DNA of 64,000 nt from Phoenix dactylifera (lineage: Eukaryota; Streptophyta; Magnoliopsida; Arecales; Arecaceae). The notes beneath the pieces were generated by a model. It was given only the letters and a program-made list of their open reading frames with translations. It made no database searches and was not told where the DNA came from. Below, piece by piece: positions 12,001 to 23,032 of this stretch (positions are counted from its first letter, which is position 1; each line of letters opens with the position of its first letter). The DNA lies in contig NC_052395.1 of the NCBI RefSeq assembly GCF_009389715.1, forward strand, positions 17,896,229-17,960,228, read 5' to 3'. Both the position numbers and the translations under genes were made by a program.

Positions 12001-15000
12001 ACATTATGTAAATAGGAATGCAACATCAACTCCACAGCCTCTCTAAAAGATGACGATGGTTGTTATCTTCTTATGGTCATAAGAGGTGATATTAGTGCCC
12101 TTATCTTATAACTATTTTTACCGTACAGCTATTGGAAGTTATGAAGATTGACAATGTGAACTCAAGAATACCAGTTGATGTGTTTCTAGAGCTGGTAGCG
12201 AATATCTCTGAACTTAGGCATCCTAATATTGTTGAGCTTGTGGGTTATTGTGCGGAGTTTGGACAGCGTTTACTTGTCTATAAGTACTTCAGTAGAAAGA
12301 CCTTACATGATATACTTCACTGTGGAGATGATCTCAACAGGAAATTATCATGGAATGCCCGTCTCCAGGTGGCCCTTGGAGCAGCAAAAGCATTAGAGTA
12401 AGAGGGATTTTTCTTTTGTTAATAATGGTTTAGAATTATTTTCTTTTATTTAACTGTTTGCTCGACAAAAGTGTAAACTCATAGACATAGAACATCTGAT
12501 TTTGTCCTGAAGGTATCTTCATGAAGGCTGTGAACCACCAATTGCCCATCAAAATTTTGAGCCTGCCAATGTTCTCATTGACGATGAGCTTGCTGTACGT
12601 GTTTCTGAATGTGGCCTTGCTTCACTAGTGTCATCCATCTCAGTGACTCAGGTGAGCTTTTGTAATAAGATATTGTGTATATGGGTCTTACTGTTTTATT
12701 TAATACATGATTGCTTAATTTAAATCTAAATGATTGTTTTGGTTGAAGAAAATCAAGCAACCATAGCCTCATAATTAAGATTCTAAATAAATTTCTCAAG
12801 GACATATAATTGGAATTCAACAAATACTTTGTTGAAAGGAGTGATAAGATTGATGTGACCTGCTACATGAGGGTGGTGATACATGTATAGGCCCTATTCT
12901 GACCTTGACCAAGCATACATTTATAAGAATGCTACAATATGTTTGACATTAGGCATTCTATGAGGACATCGATACATGTATTTAATGCTCCTTAACCTTT
13001 GCCAGCAAATCTTATATGTTTGACTTTATAGGTCTATATACAATCTATCAAAACTTGAGAATGTTGTATTACTTGCTTTTGTACTCAATCTAAACCCTCT
13101 ACTGACCATTCTTGAATTCATAAGGACGGCAATTTTGGAGCTAGAGGACCTTCCATGAAACTTCTACGAGCCATTTTGAAGGTGTAAATGTGGAATAGGG
13201 ACATATAATCAATAATAGGTTTAGCAGCTAAAGCTAACGTAATTGGAGAGCAACCCTCCAAGATACCTCCAGACTTGGAAAGTCTAAATTGGAAGGAAAA
13301 AAATGCTAGTTTTGGTATATGGATTTGCATTAGTCCATGATTGCACAGTTCATAAGTGGAATAGCGAAATTTGATGCAAGTCAGGTGGCTTATGAACCTG
13401 TGATTTAGTAAATTTCTGGATGTAATGCATTAGCTGCCTTTCTAGAGGCATTTGAGATTTAAGCATGCGATGATGCGGATGTTCCTTTAGAAGCTACAAG
13501 TTGATTTAAAGCTCCAATATGGGATTAGAATAGAGTATGGCTCCTGTTAGAAATAAGGTATTTAATACTCTTTGGATAGGGTCAGGAGTCCTACACACTA
13601 TAATTTTTGGTTGAGAAGTGTTTGACAAGTATTCTTGTTGATTATAACTTGTTTTGGTAGCTTGATAGATTGAAGAAGCCATGTATTCATTTATGATGAA
13701 TATATTTCAATTACGCAAACAAATAAAATTACCTTTGCATCGCGGATTGCTTGAAATCATGAGGGAATTCACTTAACCCCTATTTTTTTTCTTCCATTTG
13801 CACTATCTGGTATAACATTTGTTAAAATGCACCAATATCATAACTTTTAGATGATGATGATAATGGAAAAGGGGGGCTCCAGAAGAAACAAAAAGATAAT
13901 GAAAAAGGGGGCTATCTATTAATGAGATTTTCATGCATGTTTTTCCATATAAACCTATTTGGAATCATACACAATGTCACGCTCCAAACTTGTCATTTGG
14001 GTTGGCCACGTGACACGGCTGCATGAACCCTAGAGCGATGCCCTAGAGATCATGCAAGGCTTGAGATGAACAAATTCCAAAAACTCAATAATTAATAGCC
14101 AAATAATCCAACTAAATAAATCCACCATATTCAAATAATCAAACTAATCCACTTACAAGATATTCAATTGTTCATTTGGCATCAGAAAATATACTAATAA
14201 AAACTCTATCGCACAAACTCTATGTCGATCTATTTGAGACTAAGGGCTCGTTTGGTTCACGGAAAAAGAAGGGGGAAAAGTGTGGTCAACGGGAAAGTAA
14301 TGAGATGCCTCTTGTTTGGTTGGAGTTTTCAAAGAGAGAGATGGAAAAGTTGTATTCCCACGGGAATATGATTGCCATATTTCATGGAAAAGTTACTTTC
14401 CCATGAGGCGGGAATCACTACATTTTTATTTTTTTCCAAAAAGGCCCTTCAGCATTAAAGAAGCATTAAAGACCTAATTTTTATTAAGGGCATAATAGGA
14501 ATTATACATAACTTTTCCAGGAAAGTGGATGGCCAACCAAACATAAGCACTTTGTAAATTTGTCACTTTCCCATGGTCAACCAAACATGCTAAAAGTACT
14601 TTTCTAGGCATCCTCTTCCTAGGAATTTGTTTTTCAGGAATCATATTCCTTGGAAGGAAAATGCTTCCTGCGAACCAAACGAGCTCTAAGTGTTATGCAA
14701 CTCTGAAAGAAAAAGAAAAGAGGTGGTGTGAGCTTTACAGCCTGGTAAGAATTTTCAGACACCCACACTTTTATAATAATAATGAGTGATTGTCAAATAA
14801 TTATTACTTATGTAAACTCCATGCCACAAAATACCATGATCATAAAATGTGCATAGCAAACACATCTTTTAATACAATAGGTTGCATTAAGTAATCATCT
14901 TAATTTATCATATATCGGATTTGATAATATTTAGGTTCTCAGCTCTAGACTACTACAACCATGTTTCCGGCCCATGGTGGGATATCAATAGTACTACATT

Positions 15001-18000
15001 TTCGGCCTGTGATGGAGCGTTAATAGCATGACGTTTCCCGCCCGTGGCGGGATATCAACAATACTACATTTTCGGCCTGTGATGGGGCATCAATAGCATG
15101 ACGTTTCCGGCCCGTGACAGGCATTAACAATACCACATTTTCGGCCTGTGATGGGGCATCAGTAGTATTGCATTTTTGGCCTGTAACGGGGTATCAACAT
15201 TGTGGCTAGTTCGGAGCACTACAACCAACCATGCAAATATACAATTCAATTACATGCTTGTTATGTGAATATAACTCAACATCATGCTCTTTTACAAAAT
15301 TCGATACATGCAAGTATCCAAGCCCACACAAATCAGAATCGGTAATATATGGTGCATTCTTTCATAAAGATCCACACATACTTAACTAAGTATATCATAT
15401 ATAACCATCATATACCATACAGAGCAAAATCATTGATGCACAAAATAGTTTATATATATAGGCGATTAATGCCCGAAAATTCTTACATGTACCGGTCTCA
15501 GACTTAAGAATCGCGAACACCGATCCACTTCTTGATCTACAAACTCGGAGGCAAAGTGTTCTGCTCAACACCTTCTTGCCCAGACGATTTCTCACCAACA
15601 GAGTTAGATCTTATCATCAAAATAATCATAACCACCCATGGATTATGGGAGATGATCATAACAAAGTCAGCCCGAACCCTCTGCTAGAGCCGCATAATGC
15701 CGATCCGGAACCCCCCTAGGGCCGCATGGCTGACCCGGAACCCTCCTGGGGTCAAAGGTCATCTAGGCCCATCAAGATGTTTGGACCTCCGCAGGGCCGT
15801 AAGATTTCTAAATGGAGGAAGAGTGGTGAAAAGAGAGAGAGAGAGGAGAGAGAAGGGAAGAGCGAGGAGAGAAAAAGAGAGCTCCCTCTCAGAACCCAAG
15901 ACTCCAGTTAGCGCTCAACTGAAATCTCTAGTGAGCGCTGTGAGCCAAGGCCGTTGGACGCCAAGGGGAGAAGAAAGGAACTGGCGGTGGTTTAGTAGTG
16001 GCGATCGGCAAAACCTGTCGGTAGTGAGGCAAAAGGGGGTGTGAGGATCTTTAAATAGCTATTGGAGGCTCTTGTAGAAAACCAGGATGGAGGAGAAGAG
16101 TCCGTCTCCTACAAGTCGAATAGGGTTCTATTTTTTTTTTCCATCTCCTACTCAAACTCTTTCATCTGGGCCGGTCAAGTGGATTAGGCCCAGTTTCTTA
16201 TTAGCTGGGCTGGGTGTTACACACAAACCTTCATACGATGATGTAGGTATGCTTATACATCACTAGGCATGGTGATTAATTTAGTGATGTTTGTTGAAGA
16301 AGCCAACTTCTCATATAATCTTAAATAATTAAATATAGAACAATTAATAAACATATTAGATTTTATGCAATTGTTCCATAATTTTTTAGTGCCATCAGTC
16401 TGTCATATCAATGTTAACTACATCATCATGCTCAACATATGAAGTCACCCTTTTGCAAAATTAGATAAAAAAATATATTCTAATTTCATCAGGAAATCCA
16501 AGTACACCTCTTTGCTATATGTCACTACCCTGTTAATGGTATATGTTGCAAATGTGTATCATCAACCACAATGCTAGACTGGAAAGAACATGTATCCTTG
16601 AAAGTAAAGAAATGTCCTAATGTTGTTGGTGCAGATGATCAAAAGTATGTTAGAACTGGCGGGGGTGTGAATGCTTTCCAAATTAATCGGTGAAACTCGC
16701 TGAAATTTATAGAAATTAAGTAATAAAACATGCCACATGTCAAGCAATGTAGAAAATTGCATAAGGTTTGGGATTGCTATAACTGCCAACAAAATGGGCA
16801 TTTTGTAAAAACTTAATGAAATAAACATCATAAAAATAATTCACACTTTATTGCATCATATTGTTAGAAACAGATATAATTATTGGAAAGGAAAATGCAA
16901 TGGAGATGCATGACCATGGATAGAATTGAACATGATTACAGATAGTGAACCAATTGAAAGTATGGAAAGATTAAAAAATGCTTTTAGGTGCTTGCTTCTA
17001 TGATAGCGGGATTTTGAGGTCTTGGTAAACTAATGGATAGCTTTTATCCTGTAATTACATGAGAAAGAAAAACAACTACAAGCAAAAAAATCAGAGGACC
17101 GTACTTTTAATAATAAACCGATCAAACTTCTGTGAATGTATAGAAGTTCTTTAAAAAAATTGATACTGCCTGACATATCAGCTTTTACAAAACTGAAATT
17201 AACATGTAATACCTGATAATTCAGAAGCATGGATTCTGAATTCAATTCCAAAACCATTTATGCATTAGTAACTGTGTTGTCATGTGAATAGCAGTTGTCA
17301 GGTCGTATGCGTGCATTATACAGTTATGAAGCCCCAGAAATCAATGAAGCTGGGTCATGTACCGATCGGAGCGACGTTTATAGCTTTGGAGTTGTCATGT
17401 TAGAGCTCCTTACTGGACGGAAACCATTTGACAGGTAACAAATATGTGCTTTTGCCCTAGGAGAGCGAGACTTCAATTGGCCATTGACTTTGTTATTTTT
17501 CTTTAGAAAATTCATGAGGATTTGTAAACTTATCTGTTTTCTTCCCTAAATTGTTGCAGTTCACGACCTCGCATAGAGCAACATCTAGTGAGATGGGCCA
17601 GTTCTCAGCTTCATGACATTAACACCTTATCAAGGATGGTGGATCCTTCTATCGGTGGAAAATATTCTGAAAAATCATTATCACGGTTTGCTGACATCAT
17701 TAGCCGTTGTATTCAGGTAAAGTATTGCTTTTTCTTGCTTGGACACCCACCTCACAAACATGGATGTAGTTGCTAGGGCTCAACTATGGTGCAAACCTAC
17801 TTTCTGGATTACCGTTCTCAAGCATGCTTTCAACTTGATCTGCTTTCATCTATAAAAATTGCGAAGCAAGCTAGTCTTTTTTGGGAAGAAAAAAGGATTC
17901 TTCATTTCTTAGAAAATTAATTCAGGAAGAAAAATAGTGGTAGGCATCTATCTTCCTCTTATCTCTCTCTCTCTCACTGCAAAAGGTTAAAGGCGTGAGA

Positions 18001-18810
18001 GAGGTGGGAACCCCTTATTTCAGCCTTATGATTTTTTTTATCTCTATAATCTCAGGGGAGGGTAAAACTGGTTTATTATTAATCATTCGGGTATTTCTTA
18101 TTAATTCCTTTGTTGAAATGTATGATAATCGAAACACACAAATGCTCATGCAGGCATGTGCACATCGACATGCAAACTTGACATGAGATCTTTCTCTTGA
18201 CATTACTGCAATTATATAGTATAATTCTTAAACATAAAGATCTTTCATGATCTCCTATGTCTGATCATTTTATGACATCTCTTATGGGTGTTTGGTAATC
18301 CGAATTTGATTTAACAGCTGTAATTTTGCAATCAACTACTCTTTCCAAAGATGACCTAAAAATGGAGATGCAATGTTCCTAACAGATTTTAATTCTCATT
18401 GCCTTCAGAAATAGCTGAACTTCATGTTAATTTATGTAATCTGCAAGCATGGATAAACCCTTTTAACTATTCAAAGAATATACAATACAGAAGGTTTAAA
18501 CATCGCGGTCTTGATGAAAGGCATTGATATCAGCATCATCGTGTAAGATTTCAGTGAAGACGAAGATGAATGAGTAGCGAAATAATGTAAATAGTGGAAA
18601 TAGTTTTGTGTGCAATTTGAACAACACATTCATCGTAAATGGTTCTACATGCTATCAGCATATTATATGGAAATTTTGGTTCTAATGTTAGATATTATCA
18701 TGCAGCAAGGGCCAGAATTCAGGCCTCCGATGTCTGAGGTTGTTCAAGATCTTACTCGCATGGGAAAGTATGCGAAGGCGGCTTCAGATCGAGACTTACA
18801 AAGACGTTAG
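6015..18810 (+). CDS. STRUBBELIG-receptor family (SRF) LRR receptor-like protein with a degenerate kinase domain
   Basis: Seventeen coding exons: 6015-6129, 7497-7626, 7709-7780, 7976-8041, 8144-8215, 8314-8385, 8479-8550, 8626-8691, 10142-10207, 10444-10820, 10912-10974 (or from 10915), 11066-11352, 12129-12397, 12513-12651, 17295-17434, 17560-17716, 18706-18810; 2268 nt, 755 aa. Order: signal peptide (about residues 1-33), SUB-type N-terminal domain with [15 protein letters not shown] and GGDPC, about six LRRs encoded by 66/72-bp exons, a Pro/Ser-rich stretch, a transmembrane helix (about 304-326), a juxtamembrane region and a kinase fold (about 460-735). The kinase has Lys492 but HQN (588-590) in place of HRD, Glu for the loop Lys, and ECG (608-610) in place of DFG; YEAPE and the [19 protein letters not shown] region remain. 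SRF proteins are plasma-membrane receptors in tissue morphogenesis and cell-wall or stress signalling, with atypical kinases. The family is clear; the paralogue is not. Confidence 0.92.
8692..10141 (+). repeat. Simple-sequence duplication in SRF intron 8
   Basis: Inside this intron, 8708-8885 contains a poly-C run, a poly-A run and (CA)n, followed by a block ending AGTGTCTTAAGAGGTGGAA. The A-rich/(CA)n/block unit is then repeated at once (about 8755-8822 and 8830-8901). The rest of the intron shows no gene. The long homopolymers make exact lengths here unreliable. Confidence 0.7.
14244..14686. mobile_element. Tourist-like (PIF/Harbinger) MITE, copy 1, nested in the solo LTR
   Basis: 443 bp with terminal inverted repeats of the type GGGCTCGTTTGGTTC (left) and its near-complement ending GAACCAAACGAGCTC (right). 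It is flanked by the 3-bp duplication TAA (14241-14243 and 14687-14689), the TWA target typical of Tourist elements. It has no transposase. It is closely related along its length to 61523-61993. Confidence 0.82.
14955..15205. repeat. Tandem repeat array within the solo LTR
   Basis: About seven imperfect units of roughly 34-37 bp. Two alternating versions, built around TTTCCGGCCCGTG and TTTTCGGCCTGTGATGGGG, give a higher-order period near 70 bp. Spacers are as degenerate as the repeats, so this is an LTR minisatellite and not a CRISPR-like array. Confidence 0.7.
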
Positions 18811-21800
18811 CTATAAGCTGATGCGATTGCTGAAGGTGAAGAAATACTTGGCTCCCTGCTGAAGAGCTGCTCGCCAAATGTAATTATTTGTGGGCACGTG
18901 GCTTCCCTATTGACGTGGTAACGAGTCATGGTCTGGTCAAAGCCCATTAGGACTTTGACTTTGGCATCGCATTCATACTGTGCTTCATGATGCTTGTGGT
19001 TCTTGTATGCTTATTGATGTTCCATTTGTTTATTTGTATCCAAGCATAACTTAATTCGTTATACTTCTTTTATTCGCCTCCGCTGTCGTTCTAAAGAGTC
19101 GAGGGGTCAAGAGGAATCATCTTTTTTATGATATATAGGAGTGATGGGATTGGTTGACGAGTATCAAGCAATTTCTATAATTTTTGGGCATCCCGGTCTC
19201 ATGTAACGTCAGCTCAAGATTGGCTGAGATTGAGACTGGGTGATCTCTTGGAAATTGCCATCCGATCCATCCTCAATAAAATTTTGGCTGTAAGGTTGAC
19301 TCGATGCATCTCATCGAGGGGAATAGCAAGAGAGTTGCTTAGAATCGGCAGTGTCACCGATAACCACAGAACGGTGGAGCTGGACAAGGGTTCTGGGCTC
19401 CTAATTGACCTCCTCCTTCTGGTCAAAGTCGTGGAAACAAGATTAACTAATATATATTATGCTTGATGTGTAGCTCCGATGTCGATGGATGGTTCATCTG
19501 CAATGATGGTTCCATCTAATTAGTGTTTATGTGGGGACAGTTATAATCAATAGCTCACTCTATCTTAACATCCAAATCCGAAAACGTGCCAATTCTTAAT
19601 TTTTTTTTTATGAATATTCTTCTAAAAATTTAGGTTTATATAGATATTTTTTGAAAATTTATCTTCATTTTGTATTTTTTTAAAATAATGTTTTTTTATG
19701 AATGTCCATAATATTGCGATTTTTTTTAACATTATTAATAAAAATTATATTTATTTTAAGTAAAAATAAAATAAAATTTTAAAATTATTTTTTTTTGTCT
19801 CTCATTGCAATCGTTTTATAAATATTTTTTTTTGCGCATCTATGTATTAAGAGTATTTTAGTTATTTTAATTTGAAATTGTGGTATAGATACATATATAT
19901 AAAAATAAGGATTAAAAAAATAAAATAGTAAAATAAGTATTTTATGAGAATATGCATGTAAATATTAATTTGGAAGAAAAGGTATTCATGCAAAATTTAA
20001 TATTTAGCAGAGTATTAATAAAAAATCTTTCATTAAATTGATGTAGTTGTTTAGAGTTATATCAAGTGATCTCGGAATCAATTTGTCTTCATTAAGATTT
20101 TGGAGAATATATTTGAGAGCTGGCTTGTCTATTATGCTTTTGCATATCCTTTCAAAAAAAAGATTCCAGTGATTAAAAATCCAAATTAATGTCTGTGTTT
20201 TTTTTTTTTTTTTTTTTTTTTTTGGCACAAGCAGGGTTTTTTGGAAAAAATAATATGCCTAGACAGAAAAGGAAATTTTAAAAAAAGTGCGGCTAAAAGA
20301 GCGTGTCGGTTGGGATGCCGGAGCTGACCGCCGCACGGCCAGGAACCGGCTGACGAGACCTTCGGGATTTGGGGACATGAATGTCATTTTAGAAACAAAT
20401 CAGGAGAAGGGAGTGAGATCGTAATTTCGTGAAAGGACAAGGGTAAGGATTTTGATAACCTTGCTTCTATTTTCTATCATTTTATTGGGAAGGAAGGCTG
20501 CGAGAAAGGCGAGAGATTTCCACGGTCGCTGAGAAAAAAATCAAAAAACATAGGCTGACCGGTTAGCCTCACCCACCGGTGAGAATAACCTCAACCTTGA
20601 ACCCAATTAAATACGATGATATTTTTTTTTAAACGGCCTGAGTAATAATTTAGCCTAGTTTTTCTCCGTCATAGCCAAATTTAATATAGTAGCCATTATT
20701 TTTACTTCCTCGTGTTGCAATAACATTGTGACAATCTTGACTCCTTAGCAGCTTACCATATATTTTATTTCATTCAAAATTAAGATTTGAAAATTAGTGA
20801 ACGCTCCTTGACAATCGACGTTTGAAGGTATCGCGTAAAATAGTCTAATCGAGGTCAAGATCCTATAAGACGTTCAAGGGTGAAATTTATAACTTGCTTT
20901 GCCAATTAGACTTGCAACCAAGCCAAGTTAAATAAATTTAAGTTCAGCGTAAATAGAATTTGGTTGTAGACAAGTCGACTAGACTCATTTATTAAATAGG
21001 TTCGATCCATGTTTAAAGTTTCGATCCCCATTTAATGTTGGATTAGGTTGATCCAGTTAATACATGATCTATTTAAAATCTATTTAGCTCATTTAAACTA
21101 TTTAGGACCTGTTCAACTCATTTAAAGCTTATTCAACTTGATTTGATCTATTTATTAATGGCTTACATGACTTGGTTTATATTACCTATTTAACAAAGAG
21201 ATCACATTTTTGAATTTTAGCTATATTTAAATAGGTTAGATTTGGATTGATGAATTTTTAGTCTAACAGATATCTAACCTAATCTGGCCTAACTTATTTG
21301 CCATCTCCACAATTGGTTCAGATATTTTGATATATGCTAACTTGATATGACCTAAATGAACTCGATGAAAAGTTTTGATATGGTTGAACATTCAACTTTA
21401 ACCTTTTATACTAGACTCAACTTAAATCTAACTCAATCTAATTTTGTCTAAGTGCATATAAGTTATATTCATATCTAAATTATGAATCTAAAATTAGTTA
21501 AAAATCAAATTTACATTCAATCAACTCCAACTCATCTATCTTGTTGGTGGCAATAAAACCATGTTCAAATAAAAAGCCTTTCCAAATCTTGAAAAACTTA
21601 ACTCCATCTCTCGATATGATCGATATTTAACATTGTAGCTGGTTGGCTAGAAACTTTATATACAATTCTTTATTATGCTAGCAATTTAACTTTTAATTCT
21701 ATTTATAAATATATAAAAATAATATTATATATATATATAAGCATATCATAAATGTGTTAAAAGAACCTGGCCATTAGAATTAATGTTGTGGAAACTCAAT

Positions 21801-22260
21801 GGCAAAATGGAAATAAAAACAAAGCTAATATAAGAAGAAATTATTAGTTGGATCAAATCTATTGGTAGACCAGTCGAATCAGAAAACAACATGGACAAAG
21901 AAGCTTTTTGGTCTTCTATTTTCTTTAGCAAATAATACTCTAACCATGCACCACACGCCAATCAACTCATTTTCTTCTTCTAGGCCAATCATAGAGACGA
22001 GCGTATAAAATATTAGTCATATAAAAAGAAGGAAATATGATTGGCATGGTGCAGACTATAAAGTGCATGAAAAATTTAATATATATATATATATATATAT
22101 ATTTATTTATTTATATGAATATTTAGCCGTATTAGTTGGTGTTGTTTTTTTGGTTGTCCGCTATTTGTTACCAAACCGTATTACAGCGCTGACGAGAATT
22201 TGTGTCGGGATAGAATTAGCATGTGGGATGCAGCAAGCGGCGGTGACGGGATCTCCAAAT
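18811..22260. other. Intergenic region between the SRF and bromodomain genes
   Basis: The SRF 3' UTR probably covers the first 200-300 bases. Beyond that the sequence is very AT-rich (19590-20030), then holds a poly-T run at 20200-20223 and a stretch at 20880-21560 with recurring short phrases such as TATTTAA and ACTCAACTT that resembles a decayed repeat. An AT microsatellite lies at 22079-22102. I find no gene on either strand. Confidence 0.55.
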
Positions 22261-22265
22261 TCGGC

Positions 22266-22274
22266 TATTTTATA
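22266..22274 (+). promoter_or_regulatory. TATA box of the bromodomain gene
   Basis: TATTTTATA sits 272 bases upstream of the ATG at 22546, with a CT-rich stretch (near 22290-22310) just downstream where transcription would start. The implied leader is about 250 bases. A CACGT core (near 22285) is adjacent. No other TATA-like motif in this upstream region is better placed. Confidence 0.5.
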
Positions 22275-22545
22275 CCCAACCACGGCACGTCCGTCTCTTC
22301 CTCTCGTCGGGAAATAATGGGAAACTAAAACCACCACCATCCGTCACTTCCTCGAACAAAAAGAATAGCAAGGAAAGGCAAAAAAAACAAGGAAATAAGA
22401 AGACGGAAGAAAACCACCACCTTTGGGAACCGCCTTCTCTCCTCAATCCCAGACGCCCTTTTTGATCCCTCTCTCTTCCCGGCTCTTGATCAAAGACACG
22501 TGCAATCCATCGGATCGGGCCCCCCAGGCCGACGGGCGGCTGGTG

Positions 22546-22961
22546 ATGGCGGAGGCGGTGAGATGGGGAACGTGGGAGGAGCTGGTCTTAGGCGGCGCCG
22601 TGCTCCGCCACGGGGCCGCGGCCTGGGACGCCGTCGCCGCCGAGGTCCGGGCCCGTACCCCCTTCCCCTACCTCTTTACCCCTCAGGTGATCGATTTATT
22701 CCCCTCTCATAACCCTATCCCCATCCCGCCTCTTCGCTCTTGTCCTCGCCAACCTTTTTTTCAAACAAAGAATTTTCTTTTTGAAAAAAATTATTATCCT
22801 CATACCGTCTCTCCGATTTCTTGCCTTCTTCCTCGTTTAAATCTCTCCCTTTTCTTTTCTTTTTTTTAATTATCCGAATTATCTCCTCTCTTTTTTCGAA
22901 TCGTTTTCCGCTTCGACCAGCTTTTTTTCCTTTTTTTCTTTCTATTCGAATTACAGGCTTT

Positions 22962-23032
<71 letters not shown>

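Larger units (their letters stand above)
13975..16221. mobile_element. Solo LTR of an LTR retrotransposon in SRF intron 14
   Basis: The segment starts TGTCACGCTCC and ends GGGTGTTACA, so it has TG...CA ends with a short imperfect inverted repeat. It is flanked on both sides by CACAA (13970-13974 and 16222-16226), a perfect 5-bp target duplication. Without the nested MITE it is about 1.8 kb, a plausible LTR length. No gag, pol, primer-binding site or polypurine tract is inside, so a solo LTR left by recombination is the simplest reading. Short ORFs at 15697-16044 lie within it and have no recognisable domain. The host gene keeps intact exons on both sides (12513-12651 and 17295-17434). Confidence 0.75.

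Noticed and set aside
14955..15205. Regularly spaced repeats that could suggest a CRISPR array
   Set aside because: Eukaryotic context, repeats and spacers equally degenerate, alternating two-version units and position inside a solo LTR point to a minisatellite.
20880..21560. Possible transposon with recurring short phrases in intergenic DNA
   Set aside because: No terminal repeats, target duplication or coding motif could be found; AT-rich composition alone explains much of the similarity.
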